From: GWE2-51-13 sp942492825
Lineage (GTDB): Bacteria > Bacillota_I > Bacilli_A > Erysipelotrichales > Erysipelotrichaceae
Assembly (NCBI GenBank): GCA_942492825.1
Contig: OW818635.1
Location: forward strand, 806,001-870,000
Length of the DNA stretch: 64,000 bases
Direction of reading: 5' to 3'
The translations under genes were made by a program, and so were the position numbers. Shown here piece by piece: positions 1-8,609 of this stretch; within the stretch, counting starts at the first letter, position 1, and every line of letters begins with the position of its first letter. A model generated the notes under the pieces. That model had not been told where the DNA came from, made no database searches, and was given only the letters and a program-made list of their open reading frames with translations.

Positions 1-1142
1 TTGTAGAGGATCGGATAGGTCAATCCGGTCGCGATGGAATCCAGCGCTTTCTGAAAGATTTCCGGATCCATGCCGTCATAGAAACGCAAGGTAAACTGCG
101 GTTCGACCAAGCGGGCACGCTTGGTGGCTTCGATGGCCAACTTACAGAAGACGTCCGCGTTCTTTTCGTTGCGACGACCTTTGCCTCCGACAATGACCCG
201 TCCGTTGACATTGGTACGTTTGACTTCGATCAAGCGCCATTGCGACTCGATCAGTTCGATCGCTTCTTCTTCGCTTAAGACTCCATTCTTAAGATCCGCG
301 ACCAAGTAATCGCCCAGATAATCATCCATGCGTCCGAAGTTGACGACGCCGGCCAAACAGGAATACAACCATGCCAATTGCATCGCCGCTACCAACGAAT
401 TCGGACGATCGTGTTCAATCGTTTTGAGTGCTTTTAAGAGTCGTTCCATATGTTTACGACGTTTCGGTGATAAGTTTTCCTTGATCAGTTTGGTTTCCAC
501 TTCATCGATGTGATGACGCACGCTTAAACTAAGTAGGTCCAAGGCTTCGATCATCACTTCATAGAGTTCACTTGATGAAGGATTGATTATCTTTTGCGAC
601 GTGATTTTATGTTTCAATCCGTCGATCCCATGATCCAAAAGCAAGTTATAGTCGAGATACATCCCGCTAAAGCGTGCCGTTACGATGGTCGGATAGAGCA
701 CATCCACAAACCTTCCCAAGAAATTTTCGTTCAAATTATCCGCATAGTAAACTTCCCGCGTATCGCGGGTCTTCCAGTATTCGATCAAGGTATCGATGAT
801 TTCATCGTGCTGACCATCGAGTTTTTTCTTCATTTTATTCAATTGGTCAAAACGACAGTAATGTCCCGGAGCACCGACAGACGTCACGCTCCCAAATCCG
901 ATCGCAAACGCGTCGTAACGACCAAGGATCAAATCATCCTCGTACATCGGACGAAACAAACGCGGGAAAAGAACCTTGAGACAGGCGATTTCACGTTGTA
1001 ACTTTTCCGCATCCGTAAAACGGGCATGCGTTTCGGTGTATCGGACCATGAGATTCAATTGGTCGATCTCGTTATAATAAAGCGGTTCTTTCGGGGCGAC
1101 CGCCACGTTTTGTTCGTTTTTACGTAAGACTCGTTCAATCAT
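1..1142 (-). CDS. Glycyl radical enzyme (PFL family), N-terminal part, runs off the window
   Basis: The frame is open from an ATG at 1142 to the first base of the window, giving 380 visible residues and no stop. A GGAGG sits 8 bases before the start. The translation shows the N-terminal PFL-domain pattern of glycyl radical enzymes: a region reading RPMYEDDLILGR, then GHYCRFDQL and long helical stretches. The catalytic Cys and the glycyl radical loop would lie in the missing C-terminal half, so the reaction cannot be assigned. It follows a complete GRE and its activase (1319-4607) but is separated from them by a terminator and has its own promoter and palindrome, so it is probably regulated separately while sharing the activase. 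Family assignment is firm; substrate unknown. Confidence 0.82.
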   Translation of the reverse strand, partial: MIERVLRKNEQNVAVAPKEPLYYNEIDQLNLMVRYTETHARFTDAEKLQREIACLKVLFPRLFRPMYEDDLILGRYDAFAIGFGSVTSVGAPGHYCRFDQLNKMKKKLDGQHDEIIDTLIEYWKTRDTREVYYADNLNENFLGRFVDVLYPTIVTARFSGMYLDYNLLLDHGIDGLKHKITSQKIINPSSSELYEVMIEALDLLSLSVRHHIDEVETKLIKENLSPKRRKHMERLLKALKTIEHDRPNSLVAAMQLAWLYSCLAGVVNFGRMDDYLGDYLVADLKNGVLSEEEAIELIESQWRLIEVKRTNVNGRVIVGGKGRRNEKNADVFCKLAIEATKRARLVEPQFTLRFYDGMDPEIFQKALDSIATGLTYPILY

Positions 1143-1170
1143 ACAATTACCTCCATCGATTTACATATGA

Positions 1171-1199
1171 ATTATACGCCCGTACTTTCGTACTTACAA
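1171..1199 (-). promoter_or_regulatory. Sigma-70 type promoter for the partial GRE gene
   Basis: Read on the minus strand, TTGTAA (1194-1199) and TATAAT (1171-1176) are separated by exactly 17 bases, about 30 bases before the ATG at 1142. Both boxes are close to consensus. Confidence 0.6.
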
Positions 1200-1205
1200 C
1201 CCTAT

Positions 1206-1235
1206 TTATCAAAGTTGTATATACAAATTTGATAA
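1206..1235. promoter_or_regulatory. 30-bp near-perfect palindrome, probable operator/activator site
   Basis: Two 15-base arms (left arm begins TTATCAAA, right arm ends TTTGATAA) are complementary with a single mismatch pair and no spacer. The palindrome abuts the upstream edge of the -35 box of the GRE promoter (1194-1199), a position typical of an activator or of a repressor that blocks polymerase. It is AT-rich and has no U-run, so it is not a terminator. The cognate regulator is not identified. Confidence 0.6.
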
Positions 1236-1273
1236 TTCATGTGAGTAAGTTGAATGGATTTGCGAGGACCCGT

Positions 1274-1305
1274 GAAAAAGCCGATCGGTGAAACCGGATC
1301 GGCTT
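1274..1305 (-). terminator. Rho-independent terminator of the corrinoid/GRE operon
   Basis: On the minus strand AAGCCGATC pairs with GATCGGCTT around a CGGTTTCACCG centre that can extend the stem, and is followed by TTTTTC. It lies just after the activase stop at 1319. Confidence 0.75.
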
Positions 1306-1318
1306 AACAGCTCGCAAA

Positions 1319-2215
1319 TCACAACGCTTCTTCAGTTTTTACCTCAAACCCCAGATCGATCAGCGACTGCGCTAAGATCGATAGATCGGATTTTTGGATA
1401 TTTCCCAACGTATAAGGAATCCCTAACGCTTTATACTTTCCGATACCCAAGGCATGATAGCCCAAGAGTTCGATCTTATGCAGGGATTTTGGTAGAGAGG
1501 AAAAGAATACGAGACGTTTTTGCCACTCTTGCTCGTAGACATTGATGTCTTGCGCGATGACCATCCGTATTATGACCTCATTACCGGAATCAAGCAGATA
1601 TCTTACATTGGAATGGATCAATTCATTCGAGACACCGGTCAAATCTCGATGCAATTCATCGTCGATGGCTTTGAGATCGAAATAGTACAAATCAACAAAA
1701 GGATCAAGTTGTTTAAACAGACTTTGTTGGACATTTCCAGTGGTTTCGATGGTGACATGAATCCCTTCGTCATGAAGTTTTTGTGCAACCTCGACGATGA
1801 ACTCACCTTGAAGTAAGGGTTCTCCTCCGCTAAACGTAACGCCGCCTTTCGAATCTTCATAGAATGTTCGATCACGCAATACTCTATGTATCAATTCTTC
1901 CGCTTCGATTTCTTCGCCGACTTCCTCAAAGACCCGATACGGACAGATGTTGAGAAACGGTCGAAGATCTTTCGACGCATCAAACGAAAGATTTCTTCCG
2001 TCAAGTTTCAGGGCGTGTTGCGTGTCGAACTTGATACACTCCCCACATCCGACACAACGGATCGGAAAGACCATTACCCTTTTGGATTGGATGAGGGACT
2101 CAGGATTACTGCACCAGGGACAACGCAAGTTACATCCCATCATGAAAACGGTCGTCCGTATGCCGGGACCGTCGTTTAAACTGTAACGCTGAATGGTTGA
2201 AATCAAGGCTTTCAT
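1319..2215 (-). CDS. Glycyl radical enzyme activating protein (radical SAM)
   Basis: A 298-residue protein that would use S-adenosylmethionine and a [4Fe-4S] cluster to place the radical on the partner GRE. It has the CxxxCxxC radical-SAM motif (C28, C32, C35 in GCNLRCPWC), the preceding YSLNDGPGIRT segment typical of GRE activases and the SAM-binding FSGGEP motif. Between these lies a shortened ferredoxin-like insert with CVGCGEC (C54, C57, C60) and one more Cys in NICPY, enough for one extra cluster; many activases of GRE dehydratases carry two. It starts directly after the GRE gene (stop at 2217) with GGAG before the ATG, so the two are co-translated. Confidence in function is high; it may also serve the GRE at 1-1142. 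Confidence 0.92.
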   Translation of the reverse strand: MKALISTIQRYSLNDGPGIRTTVFMMGCNLRCPWCSNPESLIQSKRVMVFPIRCVGCGECIKFDTQHALKLDGRNLSFDASKDLRPFLNICPYRVFEEVGEEIEAEELIHRVLRDRTFYEDSKGGVTFSGGEPLLQGEFIVEVAQKLHDEGIHVTIETTGNVQQSLFKQLDPFVDLYYFDLKAIDDELHRDLTGVSNELIHSNVRYLLDSGNEVIIRMVIAQDINVYEQEWQKRLVFFSSLPKSLHKIELLGYHALGIGKYKALGIPYTLGNIQKSDLSILAQSLIDLGFEVKTEEAL

Positions 2216-2216
2216 A

Positions 2217-4607
2217 TTAGGCTCCGTTTTCCGTACGCGCTAAAATCGCCAACTGCGCTTCGGGCATCAACGAAACGAACTGCGCGCAATAGCCCGCCAC
2301 GCGTACGAAGAGATCTGTATAATTTTCGGGATGTGCCATCGCATCGCGAAGGATTTTCGCATCCACAACATTAAACTGATTATGATAGATTCCCAGTCGG
2401 ATCGAAGTTTTCAGAAAGGATTTGAACTTATTTAAATGCTGCGCATCGCGCATCGCGCCGGGTGAAAATCGCATATTTAAAAGTTGACCGGCCGCGACTT
2501 TCTCATTGGGCAATTTGGATACCGACAACACGACAGCCGTCGGTCCATTGACATCCGTACCTTGGGTCGGCGAAGCGCCTTCGTTTAATGGACTGTGTGC
2601 CATTCGTCCGTCCGGCGTCGCTCCGACTTCCATTCCGTTGGGAACATAGGAAGTGATATTGGAGGTCGACATTGTGTAAGCGCTGATACGAGGTCCCTGA
2701 TTGGATCGTGCGGTGGGTAAATCGGGAAGTAGATCCAAATATGCATTGAAGATATCACGTACGATGAAATCCACTTCGTCGATATCGTTCCCGAATTTCG
2801 GAGTCTCTAAACAATCTTTTCGAATCAGTGCGCTTGAATAAGATTGCCAATTATTTTCCATCGCCTCAATGATTTCGTTGAGCGTATATCGTTTTTCCTC
2901 GAAAACCAGTCGCTTTATTGCCATCATGGAATTCCCGACGACACTGGGACCGATGTTGGATTGGGAAATGATATCGTAGCGACATCCCCCGTCTTTGATG
3001 GTTTTGCCCAGTTCCAAGCAATCATCGATAAACGCCGACGAGAACGGATCCGCATCATAGATTGCTAAGGAACGATCGCAAATCGTATCGGCTTTGACCG
3101 CAAGATCGGTATAAAATTTCAGTACCTTTTTCCAGAGTTCCAATAACTCTTCATAGGACGATACTTCAATCAAACGTCGATCTTTAGGTTGGAGTTTCAA
3201 TAAGGAGATCTCGGTTTTTGGATCGGTCCCGTTATACAATAATATCTCCAACATTTTCCCCCAATTCATATAGGTCATACCGGTGGGTCGATGTCCGTAT
3301 TTCCCGGGAATTCCCGTCTCGACACATCCGATAGCCACGTAATCACGGGCTTCTTCCAAAGGAATCCCCAATCCGGTCAGTCCTTGGATCGCAACCTCAT
3401 CGTTAAACATCGAAGGCATCCCACCTCCGGTCGCGATGAGTTTTACCGCCATCTCCAGTAGTTCATCAGGTGTATTTGCGTGATATCGCATCGAAAAGTT
3501 AGGATGATTTAACGCGGCTTGGTTCTGCGCTTCGATGCACAGATACGATAATTCATTTGTCGCATCGTTGCCTTGCGCATCCACCCCGCCGATCATCAGG
3601 TTGGTATAGAGCGGATACCCTTGCGAATAGATCGTGTGTGAATTCGGACGAAGCTTGTTTAAGGAATTGGTCATTAAGAAGAGATGAATGATCGCTTCCA
3701 AGGCTTGCGCCTGCGTGATCACACCCGCTTCAAGATCCTGCTTATAGTAGGGGTAAAGAATTTGGTCGAAACGGCCGAAACAGAAGGAATGCCCGTTGCT
3801 TTCGATCGATTGCAGGACATGAACCAAATACACGGTCTGAATCGCATCCAGAAACGATGTCGCCGGACCTTCGAAGATCCGATTGGCACGATCCGCCATT
3901 TCACCTAACTCGAAAAGACGCTTCGCGTCAAAACAGGTTTTCATCTCATCCAGACAAACCTGACGATACCGTTTCGCAAACATTACCGCCGCGTCGAGTG
4001 CGATGCGGACACTGGCGTAAAAATCATTGTCGCCGGGCAACTCAAGAATCATGGGCCGTAACCCTTTGCGTAAGATCAATGCGAAATCCGGTACCAAATG
4101 TCCGTCTCCGCTCATCGAGATACCGCCTAAATGCAAGGCGCCTTGCTTTTGGGCTAAGATGACTTCTTCGTCAAGATTGCGCATCACTTCATCTTGATGG
4201 GTATGCCCTTTCCAATAGTCAGCGATCGATAAGATCTCTTCTTTGACGTTAGGATCCACATGAAAAGCATCGCCTTTACGCAAGGCAAAGGTATCGATTT
4301 CATCGACAATCCATTGGATCGAATATTCCGGATAGATCGGTGCCGCAAAATTACGTGAGGCTTGATTCCCGAAGAATAAACTATCTTCCTCCAGATACAC
4401 CGACATATCACGCAAGGTATGCGCAAACGCCTGTGCTTTTCGTAGGATCATCGGTTCCCCTTCCGTATGTTGGAAGGATGACGTATAAAAAAGCGCCCGT
4501 TCGCTACACAATGAAGCGTCATGACGCATCATTTTCGCACGCAAACGACCGATGCGATCCCAATCGATCGTATCGGCCGAATACCGCTGTGTCAGAAACG
4601 GACGCAC
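2217..4607 (-). CDS. Glycyl radical enzyme, unassigned lyase/dehydratase type
   Basis: A full-length 796-residue GRE. The thiyl-radical Cys is C428 with the nearby E430 (AIGCVETGIPGKYGHR), the Cys-x-Glu pattern seen in GRE eliminases such as CutC and glycerol dehydratase but without the Pro that follows there (GCVEP). The glycyl radical loop near the C-terminus reads RVAGYCAQF with the radical Gly about residue 772. Pyruvate formate-lyase itself has two adjacent Cys, absent here. The start is a GTG at 4607 behind GGGAAG at the end of the aldolase gene. It sits between a DeoC-like aldolase and its activase, in an operon of methyl-transfer and C1 genes. A C-O or C-N cleavage of a small methylated or hydroxylated compound yielding an aldehyde is a reasonable inference, not shown. 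Confidence 0.88.
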   Translation of the reverse strand: MRPFLTQRYSADTIDWDRIGRLRAKMMRHDASLCSERALFYTSSFQHTEGEPMILRKAQAFAHTLRDMSVYLEEDSLFFGNQASRNFAAPIYPEYSIQWIVDEIDTFALRKGDAFHVDPNVKEEILSIADYWKGHTHQDEVMRNLDEEVILAQKQGALHLGGISMSGDGHLVPDFALILRKGLRPMILELPGDNDFYASVRIALDAAVMFAKRYRQVCLDEMKTCFDAKRLFELGEMADRANRIFEGPATSFLDAIQTVYLVHVLQSIESNGHSFCFGRFDQILYPYYKQDLEAGVITQAQALEAIIHLFLMTNSLNKLRPNSHTIYSQGYPLYTNLMIGGVDAQGNDATNELSYLCIEAQNQAALNHPNFSMRYHANTPDELLEMAVKLIATGGGMPSMFNDEVAIQGLTGLGIPLEEARDYVAIGCVETGIPGKYGHRPTGMTYMNWGKMLEILLYNGTDPKTEISLLKLQPKDRRLIEVSSYEELLELWKKVLKFYTDLAVKADTICDRSLAIYDADPFSSAFIDDCLELGKTIKDGGCRYDIISQSNIGPSVVGNSMMAIKRLVFEEKRYTLNEIIEAMENNWQSYSSALIRKDCLETPKFGNDIDEVDFIVRDIFNAYLDLLPDLPTARSNQGPRISAYTMSTSNITSYVPNGMEVGATPDGRMAHSPLNEGASPTQGTDVNGPTAVVLSVSKLPNEKVAAGQLLNMRFSPGAMRDAQHLNKFKSFLKTSIRLGIYHNQFNVVDAKILRDAMAHPENYTDLFVRVAGYCAQFVSLMPEAQLAILARTENGA

Positions 4608-4610
4608 GGA

Positions 4611-5336
4611 TTACTTCCCGTTACGGACGTCTTCGATGGTCGTACCGAGGACCAAACCGGTCGATTTGTACCCGATTCCCATGCGGTCGACACCCATGTC
4701 GATGTATTCCAAGAAACGTTCGCGGGTACGGATCCCACCCGACGCTTTTACTTTGCATTTACCCTGTACGGCGTCAAACATCACGCTTAAGACTTCCGGT
4801 GTAGCACCGTCGGATTTACCGCCCGTGAAGAAACCGGTCGAAGTCTTAACGAAATCAACGCCGACTTTGGCGGAAATCTCGCTGGCTTTACGTACTTCGT
4901 CCAAAGTCAACGCATCCGTCTCAAAGATCACTTTCACGGCTGTGCCATATTGATGGCAAGCTTCGGTGACCGCACACAGGTCTTCTTCAACCAAGTCCCA
5001 ACGTCCGCTGCGGATCCACCCGTAATTGGCAACCACATCCAGTTCAAAGATGTCCCAATTCTTACAATATTCATGCACCTGCATGACTTTTACTTTCGTC
5101 GTCGAAAGTCCGAAGGGGAAATCGCAGACGACACAAATCTTGGTATCCGTGCCTTTCGTCAATTCGGCGGCGATGTCCAAGGATGTCGGGTTGATACAAA
5201 CGGTCTTACATCCGAAGTCGACTCCTTCTTGGATATATTTCCGGATTTCTTCTTCGGTGAATTCCGGTTTCAGTACGGATTGGTCGACATATTCGGCCAA
5301 TTCTTGTCGTGTCATGTCAATCGCTTTCTTGCGCAT
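4611..5336 (-). CDS. deoC: Deoxyribose-phosphate aldolase family protein (DeoC)
   Basis: A 241-residue class I aldolase with the DeoC signature: VDQSVLKPE near the N-terminus, ELDVV with D100, the Schiff-base lysine K164 in VKTSTGF and K197 in KASGGIR. The family cleaves 2-deoxyribose-5-phosphate to acetaldehyde and glyceraldehyde-3-phosphate reversibly. The ATG at 5336 has GGAGG eight bases upstream and overlaps the RACo-type gene by 20 bases. No nucleoside phosphorylase or phosphopentomutase is nearby, which argues against ordinary deoxynucleoside salvage; in this operon it may condense or release acetaldehyde made by the neighbouring GRE. An ATG at 5315 is an alternative start. Confidence 0.88.
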   Translation of the reverse strand: MRKKAIDMTRQELAEYVDQSVLKPEFTEEEIRKYIQEGVDFGCKTVCINPTSLDIAAELTKGTDTKICVVCDFPFGLSTTKVKVMQVHEYCKNWDIFELDVVANYGWIRSGRWDLVEEDLCAVTEACHQYGTAVKVIFETDALTLDEVRKASEISAKVGVDFVKTSTGFFTGGKSDGATPEVLSVMFDAVQGKCKVKASGGIRTRERFLEYIDMGVDRMGIGYKSTGLVLGTTIEDVRNGK

Positions 5337-6810
5337 GTTCGTTTCCTCCGTCTTGCGTAAACGATAAATGTCGGATAAATAGATTCATCAAGGATGCTTC
5401 CGAAGCCAGTTCGATAACGTGGATGCGATCTGTTTCAATCATGTTCTTGGGCTCGAATAACAATTTCACCGTACCGCGTAGGGCGGTATTGCCCGCGACC
5501 TTGATCCTTGTCTGAAGTCCTTTAGGAAAGAGTCCGATGCGAATCGCCGCTTCAAGATCCAAGTGACTACCGAATCCTCCGGCCAAATCGAACTGAAGGA
5601 TATCTTCCACTTTAGTATCCGTCTTTTCAAGCAAAATTTCAATCCCGCTTCGGATGGCGGATTTCGCCAATTGGAACTTTCGGACGTCGTGTTGAGTGAG
5701 TTGGATCGATTCCGTCAACTTGATTTCGTGTTGAAGCAAGCCACTCTCATCCATCTCATTTCCTAAGATGTCGCTTAATAAACTGATATATCCCGAACCG
5801 CAAATTCCGACTGCGGTTTGGTCCTCTAGGGTCGCATATCCGATCGATGCATCGGAATTTCGAAAGGTCTCGCAGACTGCACCGGCGACACTTCCGATCC
5901 CACACGAGAGGTTTCCACCTTCAAAGGCGGGACCGGCAGCCGTGCTGGCCGCAAATAACCTTCCGTCTTTCAATAAGGCTAATTCTCCATTGGTGCCAAG
6001 GTCAAGAAACAAACGTGTTCCCTTCGCATGGGCATAACCGAGTTCCGCCAAGCCGCATAAAATATCGGCACCGACATAGGCCGAGATCGGCGGATAAACG
6101 ATCAGTTCACCCTTCAATCCCAATGTTGGGAAAACTGCGTCGATCGAGAAATTCGATTGTATCGTGACCGCACATGAATACGGAACTTGGATGATCGGCT
6201 TCACCGGGGCACGCATGAAGAAATGCGTCATGGTCGGATTTCCGGTAACTCCGATACGAAACAAACGATCAAGATAATCCTTCGTCAATGTTCTTAATGC
6301 ATCCTCGATACCAATACAAAGCACATCGCTTAAGATGTCGGGGTCTTGTTCGATCGCGACTTGGATGCGCGATAGGACATCAGCGCCATAAGTGCGTTGG
6401 GGATTGAGAAACCGTGCTTCGTCAATGACATTACCGTTTGAATCCACCATCACCATCGCGATCGTCGTCGTCCCGATATCGATTGCGATCCGCAGAAGAT
6501 CATCCTCGCTTTTATAATCGAAGCGATCGGACTCGACACCCAAAATCGAGTACGAAACTTCCTCCGGAATCTCCACGACCGTTTCGATCGTCGGACGATA
6601 TTGACACGCATATCGTATGCCCCGATTCAACTCGGTACGTGTCAAACGTATTTGTTCTTCGCGTGTCGGAACTCCTTGCGGATCGATCACTTTGACCTTA
6701 CATCTTCCGCAGGTCCCCCGGCCGTTACATACCGCATCCAGGACGATCCCCGCTTCGCGCAGACTCTCCAACAGGCTTTGGTTGGTGGGCGAGATCGTCA
6801 GCCGTTTCAC
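5317..6810 (-). CDS. RACo-type ATP-dependent reductive activator of corrinoid protein
   Basis: A 497-residue protein. The N-terminal 70 residues form a [2Fe-2S] ferredoxin domain with C28, C34, C37 and C69 (CNGRGTCGRC). From about residue 107 it has an ASKHA/DUF4445 domain (IDIGTTTIAMV), then GADIL and LDLGTNGE motifs. Such proteins use ATP hydrolysis to reduce inactive Co(II) corrinoid to Co(I). The start is a GTG overlapping the previous stop by 4 bases (GTGA), so translation is coupled to the methyltransferase upstream. The corrinoid protein of the same operon (7956-8594) is the obvious partner. Confidence 0.9.
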   Translation of the reverse strand: MKRLTISPTNQSLLESLREAGIVLDAVCNGRGTCGRCKVKVIDPQGVPTREEQIRLTRTELNRGIRYACQYRPTIETVVEIPEEVSYSILGVESDRFDYKSEDDLLRIAIDIGTTTIAMVMVDSNGNVIDEARFLNPQRTYGADVLSRIQVAIEQDPDILSDVLCIGIEDALRTLTKDYLDRLFRIGVTGNPTMTHFFMRAPVKPIIQVPYSCAVTIQSNFSIDAVFPTLGLKGELIVYPPISAYVGADILCGLAELGYAHAKGTRLFLDLGTNGELALLKDGRLFAASTAAGPAFEGGNLSCGIGSVAGAVCETFRNSDASIGYATLEDQTAVGICGSGYISLLSDILGNEMDESGLLQHEIKLTESIQLTQHDVRKFQLAKSAIRSGIEILLEKTDTKVEDILQFDLAGGFGSHLDLEAAIRIGLFPKGLQTRIKVAGNTALRGTVKLLFEPKNMIETDRIHVIELASEASLMNLFIRHLSFTQDGGNEHAQESD

Positions 6811-7946
6811 GGATGAATGTCTTTCGTAGCGGAAGGCGATTGCGTGTTCTCCCCATGTCCTTGCGCCGCGATCTTTTCGCCATATGTATACATCTCCTCA
6901 AAAAACGCGATCATATTTTCACTGGGAATGTCTTTCCCCAAACGGTTTCCGCTACTGAAAACCGCACGACCTTTGCCGGGTTTATAGAAGGTATCCATCA
7001 AGAAACGCATCTCTTGACGCACATCTTCCGATGTTCCGAAAGGTAAAATCCGTTGGACTTCCATCCCCGCCCAGAAACAGATTTTATCTCCGAACTTTTC
7101 GGCGATTTTGACCTCGTCCATCGTATATTTTTGGATCGGATGTAAGACATCCAAGCCCATTTCGACGAAATGCGGGATGAACGGTTCAACATTCCCGCAA
7201 GTATGTAGCCATACATCCAAGCCATGTGCATGCGCATAGTCGATGACGTCTTTGTAATGCGGTTTGATGAATTCGATGAAGATATCTTCCGAGAAGAATG
7301 GACGATCCTGCATTCCGATATCATCGGTAAACGCGATCGCGTCGAACTTATATTCGTCGCTGGAGGCACGATCGATCACACGATACAAAATATGTTTTAA
7401 ACGATCCAAGAGATCTTTGATTTCGTCCGGATTCAAGTAGAAATCCATCAAGGTCTCGCTCATGCCGCGGAAATGCCACAACCGTTCAAACGACAAACGT
7501 GTCCAAAAGATTCCGCGATAACGTCCATCATCTTCAAAATAGTTCTGTACTAAGCTCTTGGGAGCGTAGGGGTCGGGGATGTCACGGGTGATTTGTTGGA
7601 TGACATCCCACTCCAAGGCGGTTTTCTCATCAATTCCGATGGTTTCGCCGGGTTTCAGTTTCAATAAGGGATCTGCGCCTTCCACATCGCACCAGACATA
7701 ACGATCGCCGGGTTTACCGAAATTGGCGGGACGGGTGTATTCGAAGAAGACCGCATCATCCGGATAGGCTTCAAACAATTCACGCATAAAGGTTTCACGT
7801 TCGGGTTGTTCTTCCGGAACGAAAAGCAACGGTGTAACGACTTGCGCCGGACGGGTCTTCCCTTCGCCCCGTAAAATCGCTTTCACTTCTTCCCGACTCA
7901 GAATATTCTTTTTCGCTTTGGGAAACTTGGTTTGATCAAGTGGCAT
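6807..7946 (-). CDS. URO-D/MtaA-like methyltransferase family protein
   Basis: A 379-residue protein of the uroporphyrinogen decarboxylase superfamily, which includes the methylcobamide:thiol methyltransferases MtaA/MtbA and CmuA. H248 and C250 in LHTCGN match the HxC half of the zinc site of such methyltransferases. Where the second Cys (in a GC.. motif) would be expected it reads FSSGNRLG (about 330-337), so the classical third ligand is absent. GGAGG precedes the ATG. The gene lies between the corrinoid protein and its activator, so methyl transfer to or from the corrinoid is likely; direction and substrate are not visible. Confidence 0.82.
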   Translation of the reverse strand: MPLDQTKFPKAKKNILSREEVKAILRGEGKTRPAQVVTPLLFVPEEQPERETFMRELFEAYPDDAVFFEYTRPANFGKPGDRYVWCDVEGADPLLKLKPGETIGIDEKTALEWDVIQQITRDIPDPYAPKSLVQNYFEDDGRYRGIFWTRLSFERLWHFRGMSETLMDFYLNPDEIKDLLDRLKHILYRVIDRASSDEYKFDAIAFTDDIGMQDRPFFSEDIFIEFIKPHYKDVIDYAHAHGLDVWLHTCGNVEPFIPHFVEMGLDVLHPIQKYTMDEVKIAEKFGDKICFWAGMEVQRILPFGTSEDVRQEMRFLMDTFYKPGKGRAVFSSGNRLGKDIPSENMIAFFEEMYTYGEKIAAQGHGENTQSPSATKDIHP

Positions 7947-7955
7947 GTTTTCCTC

Positions 7956-8594
7956 CTAGGCCAAGCGCGCTTGGAGCTGCTGGGCAAACGTAACGGCGTC
8001 ATGATCGAAAAGATCGGCACCGATTTGGGTAGCGAAGGTCTGCGTTACCGGCGCACCGCCGACGCAAATCGTTACTTGATCGCGCAGTCCGGCTTCCGCG
8101 ATCGCTTCGACCACTTCTTTGAAATGAATCATCGAGGTTGTCAATAGAGCGGACATACAAACGATGTTGGCTCCGGTCGACTGGATCGCTTCAACGAATT
8201 TCGCCGGTGCGACATCGACGCCGAGATCGATGCATTCGAAACCATTGGACTTCAGCATCAATCCGACGATGTTCTTCCCGATATCATGCAGGTCGTCTTT
8301 GACGGTCCCTAAGATTACTTTCCCCTTCGGTTTGTTGGTTTGAAGGACAAGTTGCGGTTCCAAGATCGCAAGTCCGGCGTTGAGCGCACGGGCGGCAATT
8401 AAGACTTCGGGGATAAAGACCGTTCCGTCTTTCCAACGTTGCGCGACGATCTGCATCGCCGCCAACAAGCCTTCATTTAAGATTTTGTACGCATCCGTCT
8501 TTTCCGCAAGCATCTCCTCGCAAATCCGCTGCACATCTTTGACTTTTCCTTTGGTGACGCTAAGAATGAGTGGGTTGAAATCTAGTTGGTCCAT
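7956..8594 (-). CDS. Corrinoid (B12-binding) methyl-carrier protein
   Basis: A 212-residue protein with an N-terminal helical cap (about 1-90) and a C-terminal Rossmann-like cobalamin-binding domain. D101-x-H103-x-x-G106 (DLHDIG) gives the lower-axial histidine, and the SALLTT and GGAPV segments complete the binding pattern of MtaC/MtbC/MttC proteins. It would carry the methyl group between a substrate-specific methyltransferase and an acceptor methyltransferase. GGGAGG precedes the ATG. Which of MtaC, MtbC or MttC it most resembles cannot be told without alignment. Confidence 0.92.
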   Translation of the reverse strand: MDQLDFNPLILSVTKGKVKDVQRICEEMLAEKTDAYKILNEGLLAAMQIVAQRWKDGTVFIPEVLIAARALNAGLAILEPQLVLQTNKPKGKVILGTVKDDLHDIGKNIVGLMLKSNGFECIDLGVDVAPAKFVEAIQSTGANIVCMSALLTTSMIHFKEVVEAIAEAGLRDQVTICVGGAPVTQTFATQIGADLFDHDAVTFAQQLQARLA

Positions 8595-8609
8595 CTTCGT
8601 ATCCTCCCT

